Under the pieces are notes generated by a model. That model was not told the origin of the DNA, made no database searches, and saw only the letters and a program-made list of their open reading frames with translations. From Microcaldota archaeon (GTDB lineage: Archaea > Micrarchaeota > Micrarchaeia > Micrarchaeales > Micrarchaeaceae): DNA of 11,497 bases. Shown piece by piece: positions 1 to 6,891 of the stretch. Location: positions 1-11,497 of the forward strand of contig JAJZLZ010000059.1 of NCBI GenBank assembly GCA_021850375.1. Reading direction: 5' to 3'. The translations under genes were made by a program, and so were the position numbers. Within the stretch, counting starts at the first letter, position 1. Every line of letters begins with the position of its first letter.

Positions 1-546
1 GGCATAGGCCAGCTACGAGCGCTTTAAGCCCAATAATCGTGGACACCACTTGTGCTGCCGGTATTACCGTGGCGGCTGCCACCGGTCTTGCCCAGCACTT
101 ATTCGCCAAGCGTGCTACACTTGGCAAAAGGTTGACCGAAGTCAACCGCTCAGATTCCCCCCATCACGCTTACGCGCATTGTGGAGTTTGCGCGCCTGCT
201 GCACGCCGTAGCGCTAGGGCCCTTGTCTCAGTGCCCTTCTCGGGGCCTATGCTCTCACATCCCCTACAGGTTATCGGTATGGTGGGCCGTTACCCCGCCA
301 TCTGCCTGATCTGCCGCAGTCTCATCGCAAAGTGAAAATGCTCCAATTCGCATCTCTTTTAGCTGTAGCTCCTTCCAGATGCCATAGCCTATGGCGTATT
401 ACATTCAGTTTCCCGAACTTATTCGCCTCTTTGCGGTAGATTGACCACGTGTTACTGAGCCGTACGCCGCACAACCAAGTGGTTGCGCAGACTTGCATGG
501 CTGTCGAAATCTGATAGCAGTGCCCTCCAGCAGCATCGACTGGAGT
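1..546 (-). rRNA. rrs: 16S rRNA, 5' part (partial, runs off the left edge)
   Basis: Read on the minus strand, this is the 5' domain of an archaeal small-subunit rRNA, covering roughly E. coli positions 8 to 595. Recognisable blocks, in rRNA order, are helix 1 (CTCCAG / CTGGAG, window 545-540 and 530-525), CACTGCTATC, GCCATGCAAGTC, CGGCTCAGTAACACGTGG, the GGGGTAACGGCCCACC block, GGGCACTGAGA, GCAGCAGGCGCG, the 530 loop (window 82-61) and GGGCTTAAAGCGC. The length is close to E. coli, so no intron is evident here. The 5' end is placed by alignment to the usual archaeal ATTCCGGTTGATCC start and is good to a few bases. The sequence is divergent: helix 1 keeps its pairing through compensatory changes, while the 530 loop and the central-pseudoknot strand carry unusual bases. 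Its 3' part, including the anti-Shine-Dalgarno, lies outside the window. Confidence 0.97.
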
Positions 547-618
547 CGATTGTCCGCTTTTTATTCTTATTTAGCAATTGCGTTGAATTCCATTTTTGCA
601 TGCCTCAAGCCTACATCC

Positions 619-635
619 AATTCCAAGCAGGAATT
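619..635. other. Short hairpin in the 16S rRNA leader
   Basis: AATTCC and GGAATT form a perfect 6-bp stem around a 5-base loop. It lies between the inferred rRNA promoter and the mature 16S 5' end, so it would be part of the precursor leader. A role in pre-rRNA folding or processing is inference. The usual processing stem that brackets 16S needs a 3' partner outside the window. Confidence 0.4.
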
Positions 636-642
636 TTCACAC

Positions 643-677
643 GGCGCATACTGCACTATGAATAGTACTATTGCGCC
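643..677. other. Larger two-part hairpin in the 16S rRNA leader
   Basis: GGCGCA (643-648) pairs with TGCGCC (672-677), and inside it ACTAT pairs with ATAGT, giving an outer 6-bp stem and an inner 5-bp stem separated by an internal loop. It lies about 100 to 130 bases upstream of the mature 16S start, just downstream of the predicted rRNA transcription start. It could be a leader structure, an RNase site or an antitermination element. Only the pairing itself is visible. Confidence 0.4.
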
Positions 678-705
678 AAAAAGCAATACCTATTATCTGA
701 ACAAA

Positions 706-714
706 GTATTTAAG
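706..714 (-). promoter_or_regulatory. Candidate TATA box of the rRNA transcript
   Basis: On the minus strand this reads CTTAAATAC, close to the archaeal TTTAWATA box. The expected start about 25 bases downstream, near 680, would leave a leader of about 135 bases before 16S. The neighbouring CTTATATAG (728-720, same strand) is an alternative, because the element is TATA-like on both strands. Confidence 0.45.
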
Positions 715-718
715 TCTT

Positions 719-729
719 GCTATATAAGT
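719..729 (+). promoter_or_regulatory. Candidate TATA box for the 757 glycosyltransferase
   Basis: CTATATAAG is centred about 33 bases before the ATG at 757. A start about 26 bases downstream of the box would fall near 750, giving a leaderless or nearly leaderless mRNA. No GTGA-type ribosome binding site precedes the ATG, which fits leaderless translation. It is only a few bases from the divergent rRNA promoter. Confidence 0.45.
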
Positions 730-756
730 TAAGCTGTTTATTCTATAGGTTTTTAA

Positions 757-1719
757 ATGAGCCAAATTACAGACCTTAACAAACATGAATTGCGCGTCGC
801 CCTTATTGTTGTAAATTACAATGGAATGGCAATAAAGTTCGGCAACAAAAGCATACTGCGGCTATTCTTTGAATCCTTATATAAGACAAGCTACAGCAAC
901 TATAAGACCGTCGTGGTTGACGACAAGTCTGATGATGGCTCGTTAGAATACATAAAAAGCATGGGCGCTGATGCAATAGAGCTAAAAAGGAACATAAACC
1001 ACTTCTCCAGGCAGAATAATATCGGAATAAAATACGCCGTAAAAAAATACGATCCTGACTATTTTATACTTCTAAACAACGATCTGATATTCAAAGATAA
1101 AACTTGGCTTAGCAAGATGGTAGATGTTGCGCAAAAGAGCAAGGCCGGCGTAATAGGATGCAACTTCATACCACCAAGTGCAAAGATGCCAATATTAGAT
1201 AGCAATGCGGCATTTTCTAATATGGACCATGGCGCCCCACTCACAGCATGCTTTATGATAAGCAAAGAGGCTATAAAAAAAGTTGGCGTGCTGGATGAGG
1301 GCTTTTTGACCAGCTGGGAGGATATAGACTACTGCGTGCGCACGAGGTTAAACAATCTGCCTGTTGTGCGTGCAGATGCAGTCACAATTGTTCATTTGGA
1401 AGGGTTTTCCAGCATAAAGCACAAGAATTCATCGCGGCGCGATTGGAGATTTTACGGCGATCGGATATCAATGGTTTATTTTTTGCTAAAAAAATACAAA
1501 AAATCTCCCTATAAAGAGAAGTTAAATACGTTGTTGATATATTTTGGTTCATGCATACTTTGGACATATGGAAATACGGCCGGCAAGAAGCGCAAGCTCA
1601 TAAATTTCAAAGACAGAAAATATTGGAGGCTAAAGGAATCTTTAAAAGTCCTCTTTTTAATGACAATTATGCGAAAGCGCATTACCCAAAATGACTTAAT
1701 TAAGGTAAAGGAAACTTAG
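757..1719 (+). CDS. Family 2 glycosyltransferase (GT-A fold, rhamnosyltransferase-like)
   Basis: A 320-residue cytoplasmic or membrane-associated sugar transferase, expected to move a sugar from a nucleotide donor to a growing glycan. The GT2 landmarks are in order: VVNYNG (18-23), the nucleotide-binding VVVDDKSDDGS (52-62), LLNND (105-109) at the metal-binding DxD position, the acceptor-side segment TACFMIS (163-169), and WEDIDYCVR (187-195), which supplies the usual ED catalytic region. The C-terminal 90 residues are basic with a short hydrophobic stretch (about 258-272), suitable for membrane contact. It starts at ATG 757 with a TATA box upstream and no clear ribosome binding site. It heads a two-gene rightward unit with the epimerase and is divergent from 16S. 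Its N- and C-terminal sequence resembles the GT2 at 4973-6025. Donor and acceptor are unknown. Confidence 0.9.
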   Translation: MSQITDLNKHELRVALIVVNYNGMAIKFGNKSILRLFFESLYKTSYSNYKTVVVDDKSDDGSLEYIKSMGADAIELKRNINHFSRQNNIGIKYAVKKYDPDYFILLNNDLIFKDKTWLSKMVDVAQKSKAGVIGCNFIPPSAKMPILDSNAAFSNMDHGAPLTACFMISKEAIKKVGVLDEGFLTSWEDIDYCVRTRLNNLPVVRADAVTIVHLEGFSSIKHKNSSRRDWRFYGDRISMVYFLLKKYKKSPYKEKLNTLLIYFGSCILWTYGNTAGKKRKLINFKDRKYWRLKESLKVLFLMTIMRKRITQNDLIKVKET

Positions 1720-1748
1720 ATTTGCCTTGATTTTTGGCATAGCAAAGC

Positions 1749-1756
1749 AATATATA
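1749..1756 (+). promoter_or_regulatory. Candidate TATA box for the epimerase
   Basis: AATATATA lies about 35 bases before the ATG at 1788, in a 68-base A+T-rich gap. Transcription would start near 1778, leaving under 10 bases of leader. No Shine-Dalgarno-like motif precedes the ATG, so leaderless initiation is likely. It suggests the epimerase has its own start even though it follows the glycosyltransferase closely. Confidence 0.45.
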
Positions 1757-1787
1757 CATTGTTATGTAAATTTTAATCGATATATAT

Positions 1788-2897
1788 ATGTCAAAAGTTT
1801 TAGTGACCGGCGGATTAGGTTTTATAGGGAGCCATACTGTAGATTTGCTGGTGGACAAGGGATATGAGGTTCGCGTTATAGACAACCTTGAAAAGCAGGT
1901 ACACCTAGGCAGGAAACCGGCATACATGAACGATAAGGTTGAATACATAATAGGCGACATAAGGACAAAAAGCCTGATGAAGAAAAACATAGAGGATGTA
2001 GATTATATTATACACCTTGCCGCAGCGGTTGGGGTGTCCCAGAGCTTCTGGCAGCCTATAAAATATATGGATGTGAATGCCACAGGAACTTCCACCATCT
2101 ATGAAGCGATAACAAAGAGCCCGAACGCAAAAAAGAATATAAAAAAGATTGTCGTTGCATCTTCAAAGAGCATATATGGCGAAGGGGCGTATATGTGCAA
2201 GAAGCACGGTCTCATATATCCAAACACGCGCCCCATTGAGCAGCTTAAATTGGGGGAATGGGAGGTTTTATGCGGCGAATGCTACGAAACTGTATCTCCC
2301 GTTGGAATAGTGGAGTCTAAGCCCGCGCAGAACCTAAATCCTTATGCGCTTTCAAAATACGCTACGGAGCGCATCGCAATAGATTACTCTTTCGCCCTAA
2401 ACATGCCTACTGTGGCCTTTAGGTACTTTAATGTATTTGGCACAAGGCAGAGCCTAAGCAATCCTTATACTGGAGTCATCGCAATATTTTTATCAAGGCT
2501 AAAGAACAGGGAGCAGCCCATACTATTTGAGGATGGGGAGCAGTTGAGGGACTTCATCCATGTATCAGACATTGCAAGAATGAACGTGCTGGCTCTTGAG
2601 AAAGGCGAGGGGGTTTACAATGTCGGTACGGGCAAACCAACTTCGTTAAAGCAGATGGCAAAATCCTTGAGCACTCTGTTGGGCTTAAGCATAGAGCCGA
2701 ACATATCCAAGGACTTTAGGCATGGCGATAATAGGCATGACTATGCTAATACGTCATTAATGCAGAGAGATTTCAACACAGCCGCAAAAAAAGACCTAGT
2801 TGAGGGGTTAAAGGAGCTGGTGGAGTGGAGCGAGAAGGAGAATGCAAAAGACTTTTTCAAAAAACAGCAGCAGGAGCGCAAGAAGTATCTGGGTTAA
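1788..2897 (+). CDS. NAD-dependent nucleotide-sugar epimerase (extended SDR; dTDP-L-rhamnose/UDP-glucose 4-epimerase-like)
   Basis: A 369-residue extended short-chain dehydrogenase that would interconvert a nucleotide sugar for the glycosyltransferases nearby. The Rossmann signature TGGLGFIGSH (7-16, glycines 8, 11, 14) is followed by D32, GDIR (56-59) for the adenine pocket, HLAAAVGV (76-83), ASSKSIYGEG (124-133) with the catalytic serine region, the YALSK active site (Y186, K190), RYFNVFG (212-218) and RDFIHVSD (254-261). Between the serine region and the tyrosine lies an insert of about 45 residues (135-180) with C137, H140, C162 and C165. A similar Cys-containing insert occurs, from memory, in dTDP-L-rhamnose 4-epimerases, which makes that the best specific guess; UDP-galactose-type specificity is also possible. 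The charged C-terminus (345-369) is lysine-rich. Its stop abuts the stop of the convergent FkbM gene. Confidence 0.88.
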   Translation: MSKVLVTGGLGFIGSHTVDLLVDKGYEVRVIDNLEKQVHLGRKPAYMNDKVEYIIGDIRTKSLMKKNIEDVDYIIHLAAAVGVSQSFWQPIKYMDVNATGTSTIYEAITKSPNAKKNIKKIVVASSKSIYGEGAYMCKKHGLIYPNTRPIEQLKLGEWEVLCGECYETVSPVGIVESKPAQNLNPYALSKYATERIAIDYSFALNMPTVAFRYFNVFGTRQSLSNPYTGVIAIFLSRLKNREQPILFEDGEQLRDFIHVSDIARMNVLALEKGEGVYNVGTGKPTSLKQMAKSLSTLLGLSIEPNISKDFRHGDNRHDYANTSLMQRDFNTAAKKDLVEGLKELVEWSEKENAKDFFKKQQQERKKYLG

Positions 2898-3872
2898 TTA
2901 ATCCTGCCTTACTGCGTATATCTTTCCGATGTACATATTTGGATCTTTAGCATTTAAATTGTGCACCTTTACTGGTTGCGTATATTTGATTGAAAAATTA
3001 GAAGCCCTAAGTTTTTTAACAAGACTTCTGTAACCATAGTGGTACTCTATAAATATTTGTTTGAATTTTCTCAGTGTTTTAGTATTGGAATTTAATATTG
3101 CACCATACTCTGCACCTTCGCAATCTAACTTTAATATGCAACTATCTAAACTTAGTTTTCTAAGCAGCGCATCTAAAGTATAAATCGATACCTTCCGGCC
3201 TGATTTGAAATGTACCAAACCGCTGCTATCGGCGCTTCTAAATGAATTACGTATTATTAAAGATTTATTAGAACCGCCTATTCCTGCACACATGCATGTT
3301 ACTTTTCTGTCGAATTTGTTCAGCGTTATATTTTTTTTACAATTCATAAAAGAATACGGAAATGGTTCAAGAGCATATACATGTTTTGCATTATTAAACG
3401 CAAAATATAACGCGCTGTCTCCTATATTAGCTCCAATATCTAAAACATAAGAATTAGATACGCTCAACAATTTGTACTGTTCGTCTATAAAGTTTTCTTT
3501 AATCAAGCTTAATATTTGTGCAATATCTATATAATTTTTATAGTAAATTTTTACTTTATTTTTCAGATAAAAGAAACTTAAGTATTCCCCTAATTTGATA
3601 TCTGTTTTATATCGGATATTATAATAATTTATTAACGCTTGTATTGCCGGCTTACTTTTCCAAAGTTTAGAATATTGTGTTTTATTATTTACAAATACTG
3701 ATTGACCGCTTTTAAAATTAACCTTAATAATATTTTTCAAACCACACCTGAAAAGTACAATATCCTGCCAGTTGTAAATAATTTCCTTTATTAAAATTGC
3801 ATTTTTAAATTTGTCAATTATATTATTTATTCTAGCAATAACTTTTTCCTTATTAGATATGGCGTAATCCAA
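2898..3872 (-). CDS. FkbM-family SAM-dependent methyltransferase
   Basis: A 324-residue protein, probably an O-methyltransferase acting on a sugar of the glycan made by this operon. The SAM-binding motif I VLDIGANIGD (143-152) is followed by YALEP (166-170), whose acidic residue should bind the SAM ribose, a SIYTLDALL strand (229-237) and LKLDCEGAEY (248-257), all hallmarks of the FkbM family. The N-terminal 140 residues are a family-variable extension. The start is TTG at 3872, supported by GTGAT four bases upstream; an in-frame GTG at 3881 would overlap the stop codon of the preceding gene and add three residues. It is the last gene of the leftward operon. The gene is very A+T-rich (one 60-base line is 15% G+C, another 20%), unlike the epimerase it meets, which suggests transfer. 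The methyl acceptor is unknown. Confidence 0.88.
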   Translation of the reverse strand: MDYAISNKEKVIARINNIIDKFKNAILIKEIIYNWQDIVLFRCGLKNIIKVNFKSGQSVFVNNKTQYSKLWKSKPAIQALINYYNIRYKTDIKLGEYLSFFYLKNKVKIYYKNYIDIAQILSLIKENFIDEQYKLLSVSNSYVLDIGANIGDSALYFAFNNAKHVYALEPFPYSFMNCKKNITLNKFDRKVTCMCAGIGGSNKSLIIRNSFRSADSSGLVHFKSGRKVSIYTLDALLRKLSLDSCILKLDCEGAEYGAILNSNTKTLRKFKQIFIEYHYGYRSLVKKLRASNFSIKYTQPVKVHNLNAKDPNMYIGKIYAVRQD

Positions 3873-3876
3873 ATAA

Positions 3877-4968
3877 TCACATATAAATTCTTTTGTAGTT
3901 CTTATACATTATACCTACACTATGTCTTAATGCTAACTTTCTGCCATTATATGAAATTTCCCTATACTGTTTATAATCTGATAGTAATTTAATCGTCCGC
4001 CTAACGTAATAATCAGGATTCAAACTATTTACTACTAATCCGTTAATATTATCTTCAATAATTTCGCATATTCCCAAATTATTTGAAATGATAATTGGTA
4101 TTCCACAGCTGATTGCTTCTAATGCAGAAATCGAAAATGCGTCGTAGCGGGAAGGTGCTATTAGTACATCAGAGCATAAAAGATATTTAATAAGAGTTTT
4201 TTCATCGACACTGCCTAAAAATTTTATATTTTTATGGGTCTTTGAACGAGCTCCTAAAACGTTTGCATATATCCTATCTATACCATCAATAACGGATACA
4301 AAAATATCTAGACCCTTTATGTATCTATCTCCCCCGATAAATATTGCATACCGTTTTTTACTTTGAAGATTAAGTGATCTTCTCAATCTAATTTTTTCTT
4401 CTTGTGATATTGGGGCATATTTGTGCGTATCAACTCCGTTATATATGACAACGCATTTTTTGTTGTATTTCTTATTGATTAGCTGCGCTATTTTTTTGTT
4501 AACAACAGTTAATCTTTTAGCGTATTTTAAATTTCCTATTTCATATCTAATCGATGCGAAGTATAAAATTAGTTTGATAATGATGTTTCTTTTGGAAGAT
4601 GCATCTTTGGTAAATCCGTGCAGTGTTGCTATGCTATTAAGATTAGCCATCTCCTTAAAACCCCCAACATCACCATGGAAATGAAATATATCATATTCGT
4701 TTTGATTTTTCAAAACAAATTTTTTTAATTTAATATTGTAATGGATCTTTCTAAGGGCAGTACTCAATCTTCCGGCAAATTTATATGTTGGTACCTTTAA
4801 GCTTATCACCCTGCCAAATTCTGCATTTTCATAGGTATCCAAAGCGCCCGCGCATAAGACATCAACGGTATTTTTATCCTTATTCAACATAGTTGACAGT
4901 TCGAGCACTATTCTCTCTATCCCTCCGTTGCTTAAAGGGCTGTTAAATAGGATTTGAAGCACTCTCAT
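3877..4968 (-). CDS. Family 4 glycosyltransferase (GT-B fold)
   Basis: A 363-residue retaining glycosyltransferase. The N-terminal acceptor domain begins MRVLQILFNS with the NGGIERIVLEL helix (14-24) and FHFHGD (95-100). The C-terminal donor domain has VVIYNGVD (173-180), FIGGDRYIKGLD (210-221, lysine 218 in the phosphate-contact position), and SRYDAFSISALEA (273-285), followed by GIPIIIS and ENDING-type GLVV (310-313). The usual E-x7-E motif appears as D276-x7-E284, a conservative replacement of the first glutamate. It starts at ATG 4968, four bases after the stop of the GT2 upstream, with CTGAT three bases before the ATG. Its stop overlaps the upstream region of FkbM. The third and fourth lines sampled here are about 33% G+C. 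Its product is probably a hexose transfer onto the lipid-linked or cell-surface glycan; donor unknown. Confidence 0.92.
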   Translation of the reverse strand: MRVLQILFNSPLSNGGIERIVLELSTMLNKDKNTVDVLCAGALDTYENAEFGRVISLKVPTYKFAGRLSTALRKIHYNIKLKKFVLKNQNEYDIFHFHGDVGGFKEMANLNSIATLHGFTKDASSKRNIIIKLILYFASIRYEIGNLKYAKRLTVVNKKIAQLINKKYNKKCVVIYNGVDTHKYAPISQEEKIRLRRSLNLQSKKRYAIFIGGDRYIKGLDIFVSVIDGIDRIYANVLGARSKTHKNIKFLGSVDEKTLIKYLLCSDVLIAPSRYDAFSISALEAISCGIPIIISNNLGICEIIEDNINGLVVNSLNPDYYVRRTIKLLSDYKQYREISYNGRKLALRHSVGIMYKNYKRIYM

Positions 4969-4972
4969 GTTA

Positions 4973-6025
4973 TCAGTTGCTTTTAACCATTTTTACATAT
5001 CTCACTTTCCGCAGTGTTCTGCTATACTTTAGATAAATAAGCACGCCGCTTATTTCAAAGAAGATCCCATAACAAATCCTTTTTATCAAAGGAAAGCGCA
5101 AGCCGTTATTTAGATCTATTAATTTAAACCTAAAATGCAATTTTTTAAAGCTTCTTTTGTTTGTTTTGTTATCGGTTATTGATAAATACGTCCCAAAAAC
5201 CATAAATAGATACAGCTTAAATAAGTGCGTTAGCTTATATCGTTTTTTCCATTTAAGCAGAAAATAAACTGCCCCTCGTTCACAATAAGCCGATGTTATT
5301 GTCCTTAAATTTTCGTCTTTCAACCTGTTTGATGTAAAACTATCAAGATGCGTTAGTCTTATTGTACCATTGTAGTAAACTTTATAACCGTTGTCTTTGG
5401 CTCTAAGAATAAAATCCGTATCATCGCTGCCCATGAAAAAAACCTCATCCAAAAAGCCTATTTTTCTAAAAACCTCCGACTTTATTAAAAACGCCGCACC
5501 AGTTACAAGTCCTATATCCTCAACCTTATCATATTTGCCTGTGTATTTTTCTCCCCTGCCCCTGATGTTCCAAAAATAATTGCCCTTATCTTCAAGCTCT
5601 CCTGCATTGTTTATCGTGTTATTTGGGAATAGCAGCTGGCATCCTACTACACCTATTTTTTTATCAACGGCAAAAGTTTTAACAAGTTCTCTAATCCAAT
5701 TCGGATCCTCTATAAGTATATCATTGTTCATCAACATTAGATAATTCGGCTTAAAATTTTTAAGGGCATAATGTATTGCATTGTTCATGTTCTGCGCGTA
5801 TCCTCCATTTGGTTTGTTCACTACAAATTCAACGAATGGAAATTTATCTGCTACAAATTCAAAGCTCTTATCCGTGGAGCTATCATCTGCTACAAATATC
5901 TTATAATTTTTATATGCCGTATTTTCTAATTTTTTCAAGCAGAGTTCCAGTATACACACTCCTCTATAATATATTGAAGCTCCATTGAAGTTTGATACTA
6001 CTATTGCAATCTTGGGTTCTTCCAT
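4973..6025 (-). CDS. Family 2 glycosyltransferase (rhamnosyltransferase-like)
   Basis: A 350-residue GT-A enzyme. Motifs in order: IVVSNFNGA (8-16), FVADDSSTD (44-52), LMNND (98-102) for the metal-nucleotide site, GVVGCQLLFP (125-134), LVTGAAFLI (173-181), FMGSDDTDFILRA (197-209) with the catalytic acidic cluster, and LTHLDSF (224-230). These match bacterial and archaeal GT2 enzymes of the WcaA/rhamnosyltransferase type. A hydrophobic segment near 268-282 and a basic tail (335-350) suggest membrane attachment. It overlaps the upstream GT2 by 25 bases, and GTGA sits four bases before its ATG inside that gene, so translation is probably coupled. It shares its overall plan, including the tract VYFLLK near 253-258, with the GT2 at 757-1719 on the other side of the locus, so the two look like paralogues. 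Confidence 0.92.
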   Translation of the reverse strand: MEEPKIAIVVSNFNGASIYYRGVCILELCLKKLENTAYKNYKIFVADDSSTDKSFEFVADKFPFVEFVVNKPNGGYAQNMNNAIHYALKNFKPNYLMLMNNDILIEDPNWIRELVKTFAVDKKIGVVGCQLLFPNNTINNAGELEDKGNYFWNIRGRGEKYTGKYDKVEDIGLVTGAAFLIKSEVFRKIGFLDEVFFMGSDDTDFILRAKDNGYKVYYNGTIRLTHLDSFTSNRLKDENLRTITSAYCERGAVYFLLKWKKRYKLTHLFKLYLFMVFGTYLSITDNKTNKRSFKKLHFRFKLIDLNNGLRFPLIKRICYGIFFEISGVLIYLKYSRTLRKVRYVKMVKSN

Positions 6026-6891
6026 TCCCTCACATTAAAATTTAAACCATCAATTAATCCATTTAAATAGGAATTATACAATGCTAACCTATTTCTTCCT
6101 TTTAATGGTATGTAGTATATAATGTAATACACTGTATAAATCGGCAAAAAGCATATTAAAAATATATATTTTTTATATATTGGAGCATATATTTTTTCTG
6201 CAATTATGCTGCACTTTATCATCTGGTACAATCTATCTGGATAAATATGATCTTTTACTTTGCCATAATCATGAAGCGTTTTGGCGGTAGTCAATATGTA
6301 GCTTTTATAACCGTTTATTTTAAGCTTTTGTGCTATATCCAAATCATCATGAAAATTTGGGAACAGCATATAATTCTCCATACCCGCATCAATATATTTT
6401 TTCCTGTTCGCCATATATGCGTTAGGTATAACATCTGTCTCTATTAGCTTTCTTCTTATTTCATTTTTATTATGTGATTTGGCATAAGGAATTATCCAAT
6501 TTACCTTTCCGCCGTAAAACCAAAGCTCCCCCTTCTCATTATACATTATTGGGCCTATAAGTCCCATACGCGGCATATAATTTGCCACCAAATGTTCAAT
6601 GCATTTGCTATCTAATATATTATCATCATCAAGGAAAAAAAGCAACTCGCCCCTGGCTTTTTTTGCGCCAATGTTTCTGCAATAAGCAGCAAACATCCTT
6701 TTTTTATTATTTATTATTTTCACTTTATATGCAGATAAAATTTTCTTTAGTTTATTTTCCTTAGAGTCATTCACCACAATAACTTCCAAATTCTTATATG
6801 TACTATTAAACACGCTTTCTATGCACCGTACAAGCTTGTCGTTCCTGTTGTAAGTAGGTATAATAACGCTAACAAGCTGTTGCTTATTCAT
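6001..6891 (-). CDS. Family 2 glycosyltransferase with C-terminal hydrophobic segment
   Basis: A 296-residue GT2 enzyme. I place the start at ATG 6891, which overlaps the TGA of the upstream gene as ATGA and has GTGGAT three bases before it; a GTG at 6900 would add three residues. Counting from that longer form, the motifs are VIIPTYNR (12-19), VVNDS (42-46), the metal-binding FLDDDN (89-94), and FHDDLDIA (183-190) with the catalytic acid. LHDYG (209-213) follows. Residue 44 is Asn where most GT2 enzymes have Asp, while D45 is kept. Residues 245-266 form a probable membrane helix rich in Ile and Tyr. The layout and C-terminus resemble the next gene upstream, consistent with a tandem duplication. 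It belongs to the same operon and its 3' end overlaps the following GT2 by 25 bases. Confidence 0.9.
   Translation of the reverse strand: MNKQQLVSVIIPTYNRNDKLVRCIESVFNSTYKNLEVIVVNDSKENKLKKILSAYKVKIINNKKRMFAAYCRNIGAKKARGELLFFLDDDNILDSKCIEHLVANYMPRMGLIGPIMYNEKGELWFYGGKVNWIIPYAKSHNKNEIRRKLIETDVIPNAYMANRKKYIDAGMENYMLFPNFHDDLDIAQKLKINGYKSYILTTAKTLHDYGKVKDHIYPDRLYQMIKCSIIAEKIYAPIYKKYIFLICFLPIYTVYYIIYYIPLKGRNRLALYNSYLNGLIDGLNFNVREWKNPRLQ

Noticed and set aside
39..335. A 98-codon plus-strand open frame and similar small frames at 483-732
   Set aside because: They lie within or directly upstream of the 16S rRNA on the opposite strand; the nucleotide sequence matches archaeal 16S along its length.
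547..756. tRNA or small RNA gene upstream of 16S
   Set aside because: I found hairpins but no cloverleaf, T-loop (GGTTCRA) or other conserved RNA signature.
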